From positions 1 to 60,881 of the forward strand of contig DASVDW010000096.1 in assembly GCA_036380925.1 (NCBI GenBank): 60,881 nt of DNA, given 5' to 3'. Made by a program: the position numbers and the translations under genes. A model generated the notes under the pieces. The model ran no database searches. It saw only the letters and a list, made by a program, of their open reading frames with translations, and was not told the origin of the DNA. Of this stretch, positions 33,449-42,327 are shown piece by piece (the first letter of the stretch is position 1; each line of letters starts with the position of its first letter). The DNA comes from JAICLV01 sp036380925 (lineage in GTDB: Bacteria > Actinomycetota > Actinomycetes > Acidothermales > Acidothermaceae).

Positions 33449-34764
33449 CGCCGCTCGACGCCTAACCGCATCGTCATCGCGGCTCCGCCGGAGTCGGACG
33501 ACCCAACCTCGAGGCAGCCACCCGACGATTCCGCGGTGCGGCGGACGATGTCGAGACCGAGCCCGGTCGACCCGACACCGCTTTGTCCGCGGTCGACCGC
33601 GCCGCGCTGGATGCCCGGCCCGCCGTCGGCGACGGTCACCGTGACCTCGCTGCGGGCGACATCGACCAGCACGGCCATCGCGGTGCCCTCGGGTGTGTGC
33701 GCGAAGACGTTTTCCAGCAGGGCGTCGAGCGCCGCCGCCAGGTCGTCGGGCGCCACCCGCACCTGGCAGGACGCCGCGGGCAGCCGCAGGTCGAGGCGCC
33801 GGCCCTGGTCTTCAGCCAGCACCGACCAAAACTCCACCCTGTCGCGGACGACGCCGACCACGTCGCACGCGGGCGCCGCCTGCTCACGCACACCGCGACG
33901 CGCCTCCCGGATCACGTCGCCGACCGACCGTTCGAGCGCCTCGACCTGCTCGACCAGGCGGGCCGCCTCCGGCGACTTGGGCAGCGACTCGGCGGCCAGC
34001 TTCACCGCCGCGACCGGCGTGCGCAGTCGGTGCGACAGGTCGGCGACCTGCTCCCGCTCGTCGTCCAAGAGCTCTTTGATGCGTTGGCCGAGCCGGTTCA
34101 GCGCCAGCCCGACCGCGATGACCTCCCGCGGACCCTCGAGCGGCGCCCGGGCCGACAGGTCGCCGCCGGAGAGCCGGTTCGCGGTGGCGGCGAGGGCGGC
34201 GACGGGGCGAGCGGTGCGCTGGGCCAGCCGGTCGGCCACCACGAGCGCGACCGCGAGCATGCCGAGCCCGACCGCGATGAGTATCGCGATGTCGAAGTTG
34301 ACGCCGTGCTTCACCTTCGCGGCGGGCACGAACGTGCGCACGACAAGCGTCTCGCCGTTGAGATTGATCGGGTTCCAGATTTCCAGGCCGCCCTTGTAAG
34401 CCACGTTGATCTGCTGGGTGTTCTCGCCGACTCTCGGCGTGCCGGCGGCGAGCTTCAGGCTGGCGGAGTCGGCGTCGGGCGGCGTGCCGCCGATCCAGGT
34501 TCGCAAGTCGGGCAGCACGACCGACGACGAGATGCCGCCGGGCGATTGCGCGTTGGCCGAGCTGACGACGGAGTCGATGGCGTGGCGGTCGTCGGCGCTG
34601 CCGAGCGCCTGCAAGCCGGCGACGACCACCTGGGATCGGCGCAGCCCGTCGTTCAACGCGTTTTGCTTCGCCAGGTTCTTCACCAGGAGGGACAGCGGAA
34701 TCAAGAACGCCACCACGACCAGGGTGGTGGTCGCGGCCGCGAGAACGAGCAGCCGGGTGCGCAC
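33445..34764 (-). CDS. sensor histidine kinase
   Basis: 439 residues. Membrane helices at about 5-28 and 158-178 enclose an extracytoplasmic sensor of about 130 residues. A HAMP domain (179-232), H-box with H245 (LSHRLRTPVAAVKL) and the ATPase motifs LLENVFAHTPEGT, DGGPGI and GSTGLGLDIV follow. It lies 18 nt downstream of its response regulator on the same strand. The signal is unknown. Confidence 0.94.
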   Translation of the reverse strand: MRTRLLVLAAATTTLVVVAFLIPLSLLVKNLAKQNALNDGLRRSQVVVAGLQALGSADDRHAIDSVVSSANAQSPGGISSSVVLPDLRTWIGGTPPDADSASLKLAAGTPRVGENTQQINVAYKGGLEIWNPINLNGETLVVRTFVPAAKVKHGVNFDIAILIAVGLGMLAVALVVADRLAQRTARPVAALAATANRLSGGDLSARAPLEGPREVIAVGLALNRLGQRIKELLDDEREQVADLSHRLRTPVAAVKLAAESLPKSPEAARLVEQVEALERSVGDVIREARRGVREQAAPACDVVGVVRDRVEFWSVLAEDQGRRLDLRLPAASCQVRVAPDDLAAALDALLENVFAHTPEGTAMAVLVDVARSEVTVTVADGGPGIQRGAVDRGQSGVGSTGLGLDIVRRTAESSGGCLEVGSSDSGGAAMTMRLGVERR

Positions 34765-34782
34765 GCCGCCGAGCCAGGCCCG

Positions 34783-35493
34783 CTAGCTCACGGCGCTCGT
34801 CGGATCGACGAGTTTGACGCCCACCCCACGGACGCTGAGCAGGTAACGCGGCGCCGCCGCCGACTCGCCCAACTTGCGGCGCAGCCACGACAGGTGCACG
34901 TCGACCGTCTTGTCGGCGCCGCCGTAGGCCTGCTGCCACACCTCGGCGAGCAAGACCCGCTTGCTGACGACCTCGCCCGGGTGCTCAGCCAGGTAGAGCA
35001 GGAGGTCGAACTCCTTGCGGGTCAGCTCCAGCCGCCCGCCGTCGAGGCTTGCCTCGCGGGTGCGCGGGTCGATCCGCAAGCCGCCGACCACCACCGCCTC
35101 GACCGCGTCGCCGCTGGCCATCCGGCGCAGCACCGCGCGAATCCGCGCCTCTAGGTGATCGGACGAGAACGGCTTGACGACGTAGTCGTCGGCGCCGGCG
35201 TCCAGGATGCGCACCATCTCGGCCTGGTCGTCGCGCGCGGTCGCCACGATGATCGGCACCTTGCTGACCGCGCGCACCATCTGAATCAGCTTGCCGCCGT
35301 CCAGATCGGGCAGCCCGAGATCAAGCACCACCAGGTCGGGGGCGGTGTCGACGACAGCCTGCAAGCCCGACATAGCGGAAGGCGCCGAGGCCACCGCGTG
35401 ACCGCGCTCGCTGAGCGACCGGGTCAACGTCGTGCGGATCCCAGCGTCGTCTTCGATCAGCAACAGTCGTGGCACGCGTCTGACGGTACTCAC
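34783..35493 (-). CDS. OmpR-family response regulator
   Basis: 236 residues. The receiver carries the phosphorylation site D58 (VVLDLGLPD), T85 and K107 (VVKPF). The C-terminal winged helix includes LTRKEFDLLLYLAEHPGEVV and the RRKLGES recognition region. Starts at GTG 35493. It and the kinase form one operon, divergent from a secreted protein across 118 bp. Confidence 0.94.
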   Translation of the reverse strand: MSTVRRVPRLLLIEDDAGIRTTLTRSLSERGHAVASAPSAMSGLQAVVDTAPDLVVLDLGLPDLDGGKLIQMVRAVSKVPIIVATARDDQAEMVRILDAGADDYVVKPFSSDHLEARIRAVLRRMASGDAVEAVVVGGLRIDPRTREASLDGGRLELTRKEFDLLLYLAEHPGEVVSKRVLLAEVWQQAYGGADKTVDVHLSWLRRKLGESAAAPRYLLSVRGVGVKLVDPTSAVS

Positions 35494-35611
35494 TCGACGG
35501 CGATAAGAGTGGACGACGGGGCTGATTTCGACGCGCCGGGCGGCGGCCTCCTGCGCGCCCTTTGAGATCGACTTAACTCATGCACGAGATCAGGACGTCG
35601 ACACTAGACGG

Positions 35612-36358
35612 GTGCCTCGCATGACCAAGCCAGCAAGCCACCGCGTTTCCCGGCGGTCGTTCACCCGTGCGCTGCGGCGCTGGGCGGGGCGCCCGCTGGC
35701 GATGGCGCTCGGCTGGGCGATGTCCTGCGCGCTCGTCACCGCGGTCACGCTCACCGCGGTCAACCGGGTCGGCCACGAGGTCGCCGGCTCCACCCCCCGA
35801 GTGATCTCCCAGGCGAACGTCTCCGCGCAGGCGAGCGAACAGTCGGCGTCTGCCGCGTCCGCCGCTTCGGCGCAGGCGACCGCCAAGCCGAACCCGAGCT
35901 CGCCGCAGACAACGGCCACGGTGGTCACCCCCTCCAGCCAGCCGACACAGGCTTCGACCAAGCAAAGCCGCTCGTCCGCCGCCATCAGCGCGTCGACCGC
36001 CCCTGACCTGCCGCCCAGCACGCCGCCGGCGTCGCCGTCCTCGCCGGCGCCCGCGTCGTCGACCGCGTCGGGCTCGCCGTCGTCGACCGCGTCCGGCTCG
36101 CCGTCGCCGTCCGTCACCGGACCCGTCAGCAAACAAACGATCCCGGTCCCGCAGGGATCGATCACGATCACCTGCATGGGCGACTCGATCGTCGGCTCCA
36201 CCGCGTCGATCACGCCGGAGTCCGGCTACACGCTGACCATGAAGTCCCACACCGATCCGGCGGTCGACGTCGTGTACACCAAGGGTGACTCGGTCGCGGA
36301 GTACATGTACAAGTGCCGTGCCGGCCAGCCGCTCGGCGGGCTCGTCGAGCAGCCATAG
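35612..36358 (+). CDS. secreted/membrane-anchored Ser-Ala-Pro-rich protein
   Basis: 248 residues, not recognised. A basic twin-Arg-like N-terminus is followed by one hydrophobic helix (about residues 28-50), then a long low-complexity Ser/Ala/Thr/Pro spacer (containing TASGSPS repeats) and a compact C-terminal domain of about 75 residues with two Cys (ITITCMGDS and YMYKCRAG) that may form a disulfide. GTG at 35612 or ATG at 35621 may start it. It is divergent from the response regulator gene, so it could be the regulon's main target; that is inference from position. Confidence 0.8.
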   Translation: MPRMTKPASHRVSRRSFTRALRRWAGRPLAMALGWAMSCALVTAVTLTAVNRVGHEVAGSTPRVISQANVSAQASEQSASAASAASAQATAKPNPSSPQTTATVVTPSSQPTQASTKQSRSSAAISASTAPDLPPSTPPASPSSPAPASSTASGSPSSTASGSPSPSVTGPVSKQTIPVPQGSITITCMGDSIVGSTASITPESGYTLTMKSHTDPAVDVVYTKGDSVAEYMYKCRAGQPLGGLVEQP

Positions 36359-36391
36359 CGGCGGACCGCCGCGGCCCGGCGTCCTTCTTGT

Positions 36392-36420
36392 TTGACGCGG
36401 TTCCACCCGCTGGGTAGCGT
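36392..36420 (+). promoter_or_regulatory. promoter of the GH4/kinase operon
   Basis: TTGACG (36392-36397) and TAGCGT (36415-36420) are separated by 17 nt. The -10 runs straight into the palindromic operator. Confidence 0.55.
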
Positions 36421-36441
36421 TAGTAAGCAAACTTTACTAAC
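36419..36441. promoter_or_regulatory. palindromic operator, ROK/NagC-like
   Basis: Perfect 8-bp arms GTTAGTAA (36419-36426) and TTACTAAC (36434-36441) around 7 nt. It overlaps the end of the -10 and the likely transcription start, so repression is expected. AT-rich TTAGTAA arms are the type used by ROK-family sugar repressors; none is encoded in the window. Confidence 0.7.
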
Positions 36442-36464
36442 TACTTTTGAGCGGACGGCTCCAC

Positions 36465-37730
36465 ATGAAGCTTGCGGTTGTCGGCGGCGGCTCGACCTAC
36501 ACGCCCGAGCTGGTCGACGGGATGGCCCGGCTGCGCGACGCGCTCCCCCTCGAGGAACTGGTGCTGGTCGATCCCGACGCGCGCCGCCTCGAGCTGGTCG
36601 GCGGCGTGTCGCGGCGCATCATGGCCCGCCACGGTCATCCGGCGAAGGTGAGCTGGACGTCGGACCTGGATGCGGGCCTCGACTCCGCGGGCGCGGTGGT
36701 GCTTCAACTGCGGGTCGGCGGGCAGGCGGCCCGGCACCGCGACGAGACGTGGCCGCTTGATTGCGGGTGCGTCGGCCAAGAGACCACCGGCGCGGGCGGT
36801 CTGGCGAAGGCGTTGCGCACGGTCCCGGTCGTCCTCGACATCGCCGAGCGCGCCCGCAAGCTGGCCGCGCCCGACGCGTGGGTGGTCGACTTCACCAACC
36901 CGGTCGGAATCGTCACCCGCGCGCTGCTCGACGCCGGGCATCGCGCGGTCGGGTTGTGCAACGTGGCGATCGGCTTTCAGCGCCGGTTCGCCGGCCACCT
37001 CGGCGTCGAGCCGTCACGGGTGCGGCTCGACCACGTCGGCCTCAACCACCTGTCGTGGGAGCGCGCCGTTTACCTGGACGACGAGAACGTGCTGCCGCGG
37101 TTGCTCGCCGAGCACGCCGAGGAGGTCGCCGACGACATCGGCCTGCCGGCCGAGTTCATCCGCCGGCTCGGTGTCATCCCCTCGTATTACTTGCGCTACT
37201 ACTACCAGCACGACAACGTCGTCGCCGCGAATCGCGGCAAACCGACGCGGGCGGAAGTGGTCGCCGACGTCGAGCGCCAACTGCTCGACATGTACGCCGA
37301 CCCCTCGCTCGACACCAAGCCGGAGCTGCTGGAAAAGCGCGGCGGGGCCTACTACTCCGAGGCCGCGGTCCAGCTCATCTCGTCGTTGTATCGAGACACC
37401 AGGGATGTGCAGGTTGTCAACGTGCGCAACGAGGGCACGATGCCGTTCCTGTCAGACGACTCGGTCATCGAGGTGTCGGCGACCGTTGGAGCCGAGGGCG
37501 CGAAGCCGTTGCCGGTCGCGCCGGTGCAGCCGCTTTTCGCCGGACTGATCGCGCACGTCACGGCGTATGAGGAGTTGGCTGTGACGGCCGCGGTCCACGG
37601 CGGCCGCGACCGGGTCTTCGACGCGTTGCTCGCCCACCCGTTGGTCGGTCAACTCGACCTCGCGGCCGGCCTCACCGATCGCCTGCTCGCCGAGAACGCC
37701 AAGTTCCTGCCGTGGGCGTCGCGCGCGTGA
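36465..37730 (+). CDS. GH4 family 6-phospho-beta-glucosidase-like hydrolase
   Basis: 421 residues, cytoplasmic. The N-terminal Rossmann motif LAVVGGGSTYTPEL binds NAD. DFTNPVGIV, the metal-binding Cys in GLCNVAIGF and His in HVGLNHLSW are conserved in GH4. Enzymes of this family cleave phospho-glycosides by a redox-elimination mechanism requiring NAD and a divalent metal. ATG at 36465 chosen; a TTG 18 nt upstream is less likely. Its stop overlaps the start of the sugar kinase (GTGA), so the two are coupled and controlled by the upstream operator. Confidence 0.92.
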   Translation: MKLAVVGGGSTYTPELVDGMARLRDALPLEELVLVDPDARRLELVGGVSRRIMARHGHPAKVSWTSDLDAGLDSAGAVVLQLRVGGQAARHRDETWPLDCGCVGQETTGAGGLAKALRTVPVVLDIAERARKLAAPDAWVVDFTNPVGIVTRALLDAGHRAVGLCNVAIGFQRRFAGHLGVEPSRVRLDHVGLNHLSWERAVYLDDENVLPRLLAEHAEEVADDIGLPAEFIRRLGVIPSYYLRYYYQHDNVVAANRGKPTRAEVVADVERQLLDMYADPSLDTKPELLEKRGGAYYSEAAVQLISSLYRDTRDVQVVNVRNEGTMPFLSDDSVIEVSATVGAEGAKPLPVAPVQPLFAGLIAHVTAYEELAVTAAVHGGRDRVFDALLAHPLVGQLDLAAGLTDRLLAENAKFLPWASRA

Positions 37731-38728
37731 GCGACCGTGAACCTCCGGTCGCGGTGCTGGCGATCGACGGGGGAAACAGCAAGATGGACGTGGCGCTGGT
37801 CGCCGACGACGGCCGCGTGTTGTCGTGCGTCACCGGCCCGGGCGCGTCGGCGCAAACCGTCGGCCTGGACGCCGCGCTCGCCGCGATCGAGCAACTGGTG
37901 CTCCGGGCGCTGCGGTCGGCGGGCATAACGCGGCGACCCGAAGCGCCGTTCGCCCGGCACACCGCCGCCTACCTCGCCGGCGTCGACATCCCCCAAGAGC
38001 AAAAGGCCATGGACGGCGCGCTGCGCGCACGCGGCTGGAGCGCGACGACGATGGTCGACAACGACACGTTCGCCATCTTTCGCGCCGGCACCACGTCGCA
38101 CTGGGGCGTCGGAATCGTGTGCGGCGCGGGCATCAACGCGGTCGGGCTCGGGCCCGACGGCCGCGTCGTCCGATTCCCCGCGATCGGGACGATCAGCGGC
38201 GACTTCGGAGGCGGCGGCGACCTGTCGCGCCACGTCATGTGGCACGCGGTGCGCGACGAGGACGGCCGCGGCGAAGCCACCCTGCTTCGGCCAGCCGTCA
38301 TCGAGCACTTCGGCCTGCCGAGCGTGCACGACGTGGTGATCGCGCTGCACGTCGGCGACATCAGCCAGGACCAGTTCTATGAGCTGTCGCGGGTGTTGTT
38401 CCGCGTCGCCGCCGAGGGCGATCCGATCGCGGTGACGCTCGTCGACCGGCAGGCGCAGGAGATCGCGCTGCTCGCTCGGGCGACCACGCGCCGGCTCGAC
38501 CTGTCGCACACCCCCACCGACGTCGTGCTCGGCGGCGGCGTCGTCACCGCGCGAGACCCGCTCCTGATGGAACGGATCGACGCCTGGATGGCCAGCGAGG
38601 CGCCGCAGGCCGTCGTCCGGCCAAACGACGTGCCGGCCATCGCGGGCGCGGCGCTGCTCGGCCTCGACGAACTCGGGATCGACGGCGAAGCCGAGCAAAC
38701 GCTGCGCGCGGCGCTGCGAGAGCCGTAG
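37727..38728 (+). CDS. BadF/BadG-type ATPase, N-acetylglucosamine-kinase-like sugar kinase
   Basis: 333 residues. LAIDGGNSKMDVALV (ATPase phosphate-1 motif), GVGIVCGAGINAVG, GTISGDFGGGGDL and DVVLGGGVVTARDP define the BadF/BadG/GlcNAc-kinase fold. Start GTG at 37727 overlaps the GH4 stop as GTGA. Together with GH4 it may phosphorylate a sugar or disaccharide before cleavage, a non-PTS route; the sugar is not known. Confidence 0.9.
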   Translation: MSDREPPVAVLAIDGGNSKMDVALVADDGRVLSCVTGPGASAQTVGLDAALAAIEQLVLRALRSAGITRRPEAPFARHTAAYLAGVDIPQEQKAMDGALRARGWSATTMVDNDTFAIFRAGTTSHWGVGIVCGAGINAVGLGPDGRVVRFPAIGTISGDFGGGGDLSRHVMWHAVRDEDGRGEATLLRPAVIEHFGLPSVHDVVIALHVGDISQDQFYELSRVLFRVAAEGDPIAVTLVDRQAQEIALLARATTRRLDLSHTPTDVVLGGGVVTARDPLLMERIDAWMASEAPQAVVRPNDVPAIAGAALLGLDELGIDGEAEQTLRAALREP

Positions 38729-38751
38729 GTCGCTGCGAGAGCCGGGGGACG

Positions 38752-39180
38752 CTAGGCGAGCGACGCGTCGAGGGTGATCGTGGTGCCCGTCAACGCCTGG
38801 CTCACCGGGCAACCGGTCTTCGCCGCCTCGGCGAACTCGGTGAACTGCTCGGCGGTCAGGCCAGGAACGCTGCCGCGGACCGTCAGCTTGATCCCGGTGA
38901 TGCCCTGGCCCGGCTGGAACGTGACGTCCGCGCGGGCGTCGAGGGTGATGTCGGTGTGACCGGCCTTGGCCAGGCCGTTCGACAACGCCATCGAGAAGCA
39001 TGACGAGTGGGCGGCGGCGATCAGCTCCTCTGGGCTGGTCTTGCCGCCGGGCTCCTCGGAGCGGGCCGGCCAGTTGACGTCGTAGCTGCCAAGGCCCGAC
39101 GACTCCAGGTTGACGACGCCCTTGCCGCCCTCGAGCAGCGGACCTTCCCAATGTGTGGTTGCGGTGCGGGTTGTAGCCAT
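38752..39180 (-). CDS. OsmC family peroxiredoxin
   Basis: 142 residues. The two redox cysteines are C61 (AHSSCFSMALS) and C124 (TGCPVSQAL). N-terminal TTHWEGPLLEGGKG is typical of OsmC. It reduces organic hydroperoxides. AAGGGACA precedes the ATG. The frame remains open for about 1.8 kb upstream, which is an antisense shadow of glbO and the MFS gene. It is divergent from glbO with only 39 bp between starts. Confidence 0.94.
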   Translation of the reverse strand: MATTRTATTHWEGPLLEGGKGVVNLESSGLGSYDVNWPARSEEPGGKTSPEELIAAAHSSCFSMALSNGLAKAGHTDITLDARADVTFQPGQGITGIKLTVRGSVPGLTAEQFTEFAEAAKTGCPVSQALTGTTITLDASLA

Positions 39181-39219
39181 GAGCGCTGTCCCTTCGGAGC
39201 CTGGAATACACCTGCGAGA

Positions 39220-39699
39220 ATGAACGACGTGACGGACGACGCCAAGACGGCCCGCGATGCGCCGACGACCGAAGCGAGCTTCTACGAGCTGGTCGGCGGC
39301 GCGCCGACGTTTCGGCGTCTCGTTCATCGTTTCTATCAGGGTGTCGCGGACGACCCGCTGCTGCGTCCGATGTACCCCGAGCCCGACCTCGCCGGAGCGG
39401 AGGAACGGCTGCGGATGTTTCTCGAGCAGTACTGGGGTGGTCCGCACACCTACAGCGAGCGACGCGGGCACCCGAGGCTGCGCATGCGGCACGTCCCGTA
39501 CAAGATCGGCTTCGCCGAGCGGGACGCGTGGCTTCGGCACATGCGGGACGCGATCGACGAGCTGGCGTTGCCGGCGCAGCTCGACGCGACGTTGTGGCGC
39601 TACCTGACCTCCGCCGCCGACAGCCTGGTCAACGACCTCGGTCCGCACGGCGGCGACACCGGCGAGTTCAACCCGCCCACGCTTCGCGTCATCGGCTGA
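39220..39699 (+). CDS. glbO: group II truncated haemoglobin
   Basis: 159 residues. The family hallmark block QYWGGPHTYSERRGHPRLRM is intact. Predicted haem-pocket residues are Tyr39 (B10), Tyr52 (CD1), proximal His91 (F8) and Trp104 (G8). The N-terminus is about 16 residues longer than in M. tuberculosis. A GTG 9 nt downstream is an alternative start. Role in oxygen or nitric oxide chemistry. Confidence 0.95.
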   Translation: MNDVTDDAKTARDAPTTEASFYELVGGAPTFRRLVHRFYQGVADDPLLRPMYPEPDLAGAEERLRMFLEQYWGGPHTYSERRGHPRLRMRHVPYKIGFAERDAWLRHMRDAIDELALPAQLDATLWRYLTSAADSLVNDLGPHGGDTGEFNPPTLRVIG

Positions 39700-39714
39700 C
39701 CGGCGGGTTGCGGC

Positions 39715-41094
39715 ATGGGGCGCGCGACCGGCTGGGCACAACTTCGCGGCCTGCTCCGCTCGCGCGACTTCCGGCTGCTCTACCAGACGCGGCTGGTCTC
39801 CGCGTGCGCCGACGGCATCTTCCAGACCGCGCTCGCCAGCTACGTGCTGTTCAACCCGGAGAAGGCCACCACACCGGCCGAGACCGCGTGGGCGTTCGCC
39901 GCGCTGCTGCTGCCCTATTCGCTCGTCGGACCGTTCGTCGGCGTCTGCCTCGACCGTTGGTGGCGACAGCGGATCTTGGTCGTCTCCAACCTGGTGAAGG
40001 TCGTGCTCGTGCTCGGCGTCGGCGCGCTCGTGGCTGGTCGCAGCGAGGGCGTGGCGTTCTTCGCTGTCGCCATCGCGGCGCTCGGAGTGAACCGGTTGTT
40101 CCTGTCCGCGCTGTCGGCCGGCCTGCCGCGCATCGTGACCGACGACGTCTTGGTCACCGCCAACGCGTTGAGCACGACGTCCGGCTCGATCGCGACGATC
40201 ATCGGGGCGGGTGTCGGCGGGCTGCTGCGCTGGTTGATCGGGTCCAATCCGCCTTCGGTGGCGACCATCGTCATCGTCGCGTCCGCCGTCTACGCGACCT
40301 CCGCGTTGGTGGCCGCGCGGATGCCGCGCCAGCTGTTGGGCCCGGACGAGGAAGAACGCGCGTCGGCGACGTCGGTGTCCACCTGGCACGCCGTCACCGA
40401 CGTCACCGGCGACCTGCGGCGCGCGGCGCGGCACCTGCTGCAGCGCGCCAGGGCGTCGGACGCGCTGTTCGCGATCAGCGCCCACCGGTTCCTGTACGGC
40501 ATCGCGACCTTGACGATCGTGCTGCTGAACCGCAACTACTTCACCGACAACGTCAACTCGGGCCTGCTCGGGTTGGGCGCGGTCGTCGCCGCGTCCGGCG
40601 TCGGCTACGTGCTCGCGGCGATCGTCACCCCGCCGGTCACCGGGAAGATCGGAAAGCGAGCGTGGATCGGCTGGCTGATGCTGGCCGCCGCGATCGCGAT
40701 CGCGGCGTTCGGCCTGCCCTACCAGCGGGCGCTGCTCGTCGCCGGCGGGTTCGTGCTCGGCGTCTCCGCCCAGGGCGTCAAGATCAGCGTCGACACCACG
40801 GTGCAGGAGGAGGTCGACGACTCCTTCCGCGGCCGGGTGTTCGCCGTCTACGACATGCTCTTCAACGCCACCTACGTCGCGGCGGCGGCGGTGACCGCCA
40901 CCGTGTTGCCGAAGTCCGGCAAGTCCTACGTCGTCATGATCTTGTTGGCGATCGGCTATCTCACCGCCGGCGCGACCTACCTCGCGCTGTCCGCGCGGCA
41001 CCGCGCGCAAGGCGCGTACGGCCGGCCGGTCGAGCCCTCCGAGTCGGTGATCGAACGGCCGAAATCCTCAAGTCAGGGGCCAATTCGGCCGTAG
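39715..41094 (+). CDS. MFS transporter
   Basis: 459 residues with about 12 membrane helices. GPFVGVCLDRWWRQRIL in the loop between helices 2 and 3 and DSFRGRVFAVYDMLFN near helix 10 resemble MFS_3-type permeases. It starts 15 nt after glbO, so it may be co-transcribed. The substrate is unknown; efflux of lipophilic compounds is common in this group. Confidence 0.9.
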   Translation: MGRATGWAQLRGLLRSRDFRLLYQTRLVSACADGIFQTALASYVLFNPEKATTPAETAWAFAALLLPYSLVGPFVGVCLDRWWRQRILVVSNLVKVVLVLGVGALVAGRSEGVAFFAVAIAALGVNRLFLSALSAGLPRIVTDDVLVTANALSTTSGSIATIIGAGVGGLLRWLIGSNPPSVATIVIVASAVYATSALVAARMPRQLLGPDEEERASATSVSTWHAVTDVTGDLRRAARHLLQRARASDALFAISAHRFLYGIATLTIVLLNRNYFTDNVNSGLLGLGAVVAASGVGYVLAAIVTPPVTGKIGKRAWIGWLMLAAAIAIAAFGLPYQRALLVAGGFVLGVSAQGVKISVDTTVQEEVDDSFRGRVFAVYDMLFNATYVAAAAVTATVLPKSGKSYVVMILLAIGYLTAGATYLALSARHRAQGAYGRPVEPSESVIERPKSSSQGPIRP

Positions 41095-41151
41095 TCGGTA
41101 GGGACGGCGCCGACCGCGCCGTGCTTCTTTGGCCAGGTGGAGGTGCGGCTC

Positions 41152-42243
41152 GTGGAGCCAACCGCGCTGACCGTCGATGTCGAGGCCCTGGAGAGCCGGC
41201 TGGCTGGCCAGACCTCCGAGCTGGTCCGTTTGCGCAAAGGCGCGGAGTCCGCGCAGGCGCTTCTCGACCTGCACACGGCCTGCACCCGCCAGCGCACCGT
41301 CGTCGGCACCGCCCGCCAGATCGCCGCCGTGGCGTCCGCCATGACCCGCGCGCCGATCGTCGTCGTCAGCGTGTTCCAGGCGGTCAATCAAGAGCCGCTG
41401 CTCGCGGTCAGCATCGGCGACGGGATCGTCGACGAGGCCCAGATCGGCGAGGCGGTGTGCGAGATCGTCGGCCAGCCGGAGCTGGCCTGGCTGCGCACGG
41501 AGAACCGGCTGCGCGTCATCAGCCGCGAGACCGCCACTCCGGCGACCGCGTTGCTGCTCGCTGAGCTGCACGCCGAGCGGGTGCTGATCACGCCGTTGTT
41601 CGGTCAGGGCGAGTTCGTGGGCTGCGTGGTCGCCAAGCTCCCCCAACACACCCCCGACCCGGACGACGTGACGGTCATCGAGGGCGCGAGCGCGTTGCAA
41701 GCGCACGCCGGCGACCTGCTGCATCTGTCGCTCGTGCTCGACGAGTTGCGCCGGCGCGCGTTGCACGACGCCGTCACCGGCCTGCCGAACCTCGCCGTGT
41801 ACGAACAGCGGTTGGTGCGCGCGCTCGCCAGGCGGGCGGCCGCGCAACCCGGACACGCTGAAGTCGCCGCGATCCTGATCCAGGTGCTGGCCATGGGCCG
41901 CATCACCGAGCAATTCGGCGCCACCGGCGTGCAAGAGGTGCTGCGCGAAATCGCCAGCCGGCTCGCCGACATCGCGCCGGAGCACAACCTAGGGCATCTC
42001 GGCGCGAGTCATTTCGCGTTGATCGCGCATGGCGAGCCGGGCGCGGGCGTCGACCTCGCGCGCGCCGCCATCGAAGCGGTCGAAGCGCCGATGGAACTCA
42101 GCTTCGGACGTGTCGAGGTGCACTGCCACACCGGCGTCTGCGTCGCCGGAGACGCGGACGACGCGAGCGCGTTGTTGCGCAACGCGGAGGCGGCGTCACG
42201 CACCGCGCGGACCAACGACGAGCGACTCGTCGTCGCCGAGTAG
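41152..42243 (+). CDS. GAF-domain protein with degenerate GGDEF domain
   Basis: About 363 residues. Residues 1-40 form a coiled coil, 45-190 a GAF-like sensor domain, and 195-360 a GGDEF-type fold beginning with HDAVTGLPN. The active-site signature GGDEF is replaced by GASHF, so diguanylate cyclase activity should be lost; it could bind c-di-GMP or GTP or act as a scaffold. I placed the start at GTG 41152, 8 nt after GGAGG; GTG at 41137 is an alternative. Confidence 0.82.
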   Translation: MEPTALTVDVEALESRLAGQTSELVRLRKGAESAQALLDLHTACTRQRTVVGTARQIAAVASAMTRAPIVVVSVFQAVNQEPLLAVSIGDGIVDEAQIGEAVCEIVGQPELAWLRTENRLRVISRETATPATALLLAELHAERVLITPLFGQGEFVGCVVAKLPQHTPDPDDVTVIEGASALQAHAGDLLHLSLVLDELRRRALHDAVTGLPNLAVYEQRLVRALARRAAAQPGHAEVAAILIQVLAMGRITEQFGATGVQEVLREIASRLADIAPEHNLGHLGASHFALIAHGEPGAGVDLARAAIEAVEAPMELSFGRVEVHCHTGVCVAGDADDASALLRNAEAASRTARTNDERLVVAE

Positions 42244-42265
42244 GCCGGCGCCCGTCTCACGCGAG

Positions 42266-42309
42266 TTGTGTCGGCGAGCACGCGGTCTATCGCGTGCTGA
42301 CCGACACAA
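42266..42309. terminator. long bidirectional hairpin terminator
   Basis: 19-nt arms (42266-42284 and 42291-42309) with two mismatches around a 6-nt loop, between two convergent genes. Stems this long act from either strand; no T-tract is present. Confidence 0.65.
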
Positions 42310-42327
42310 GTCGGCAAGCCTGATCGC

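Noticed and set aside
38752..41010. Long open frame upstream of OsmC on the minus strand
   Set aside because: Composition is low-complexity and lies opposite glbO and an MFS gene; only the OsmC part is real.
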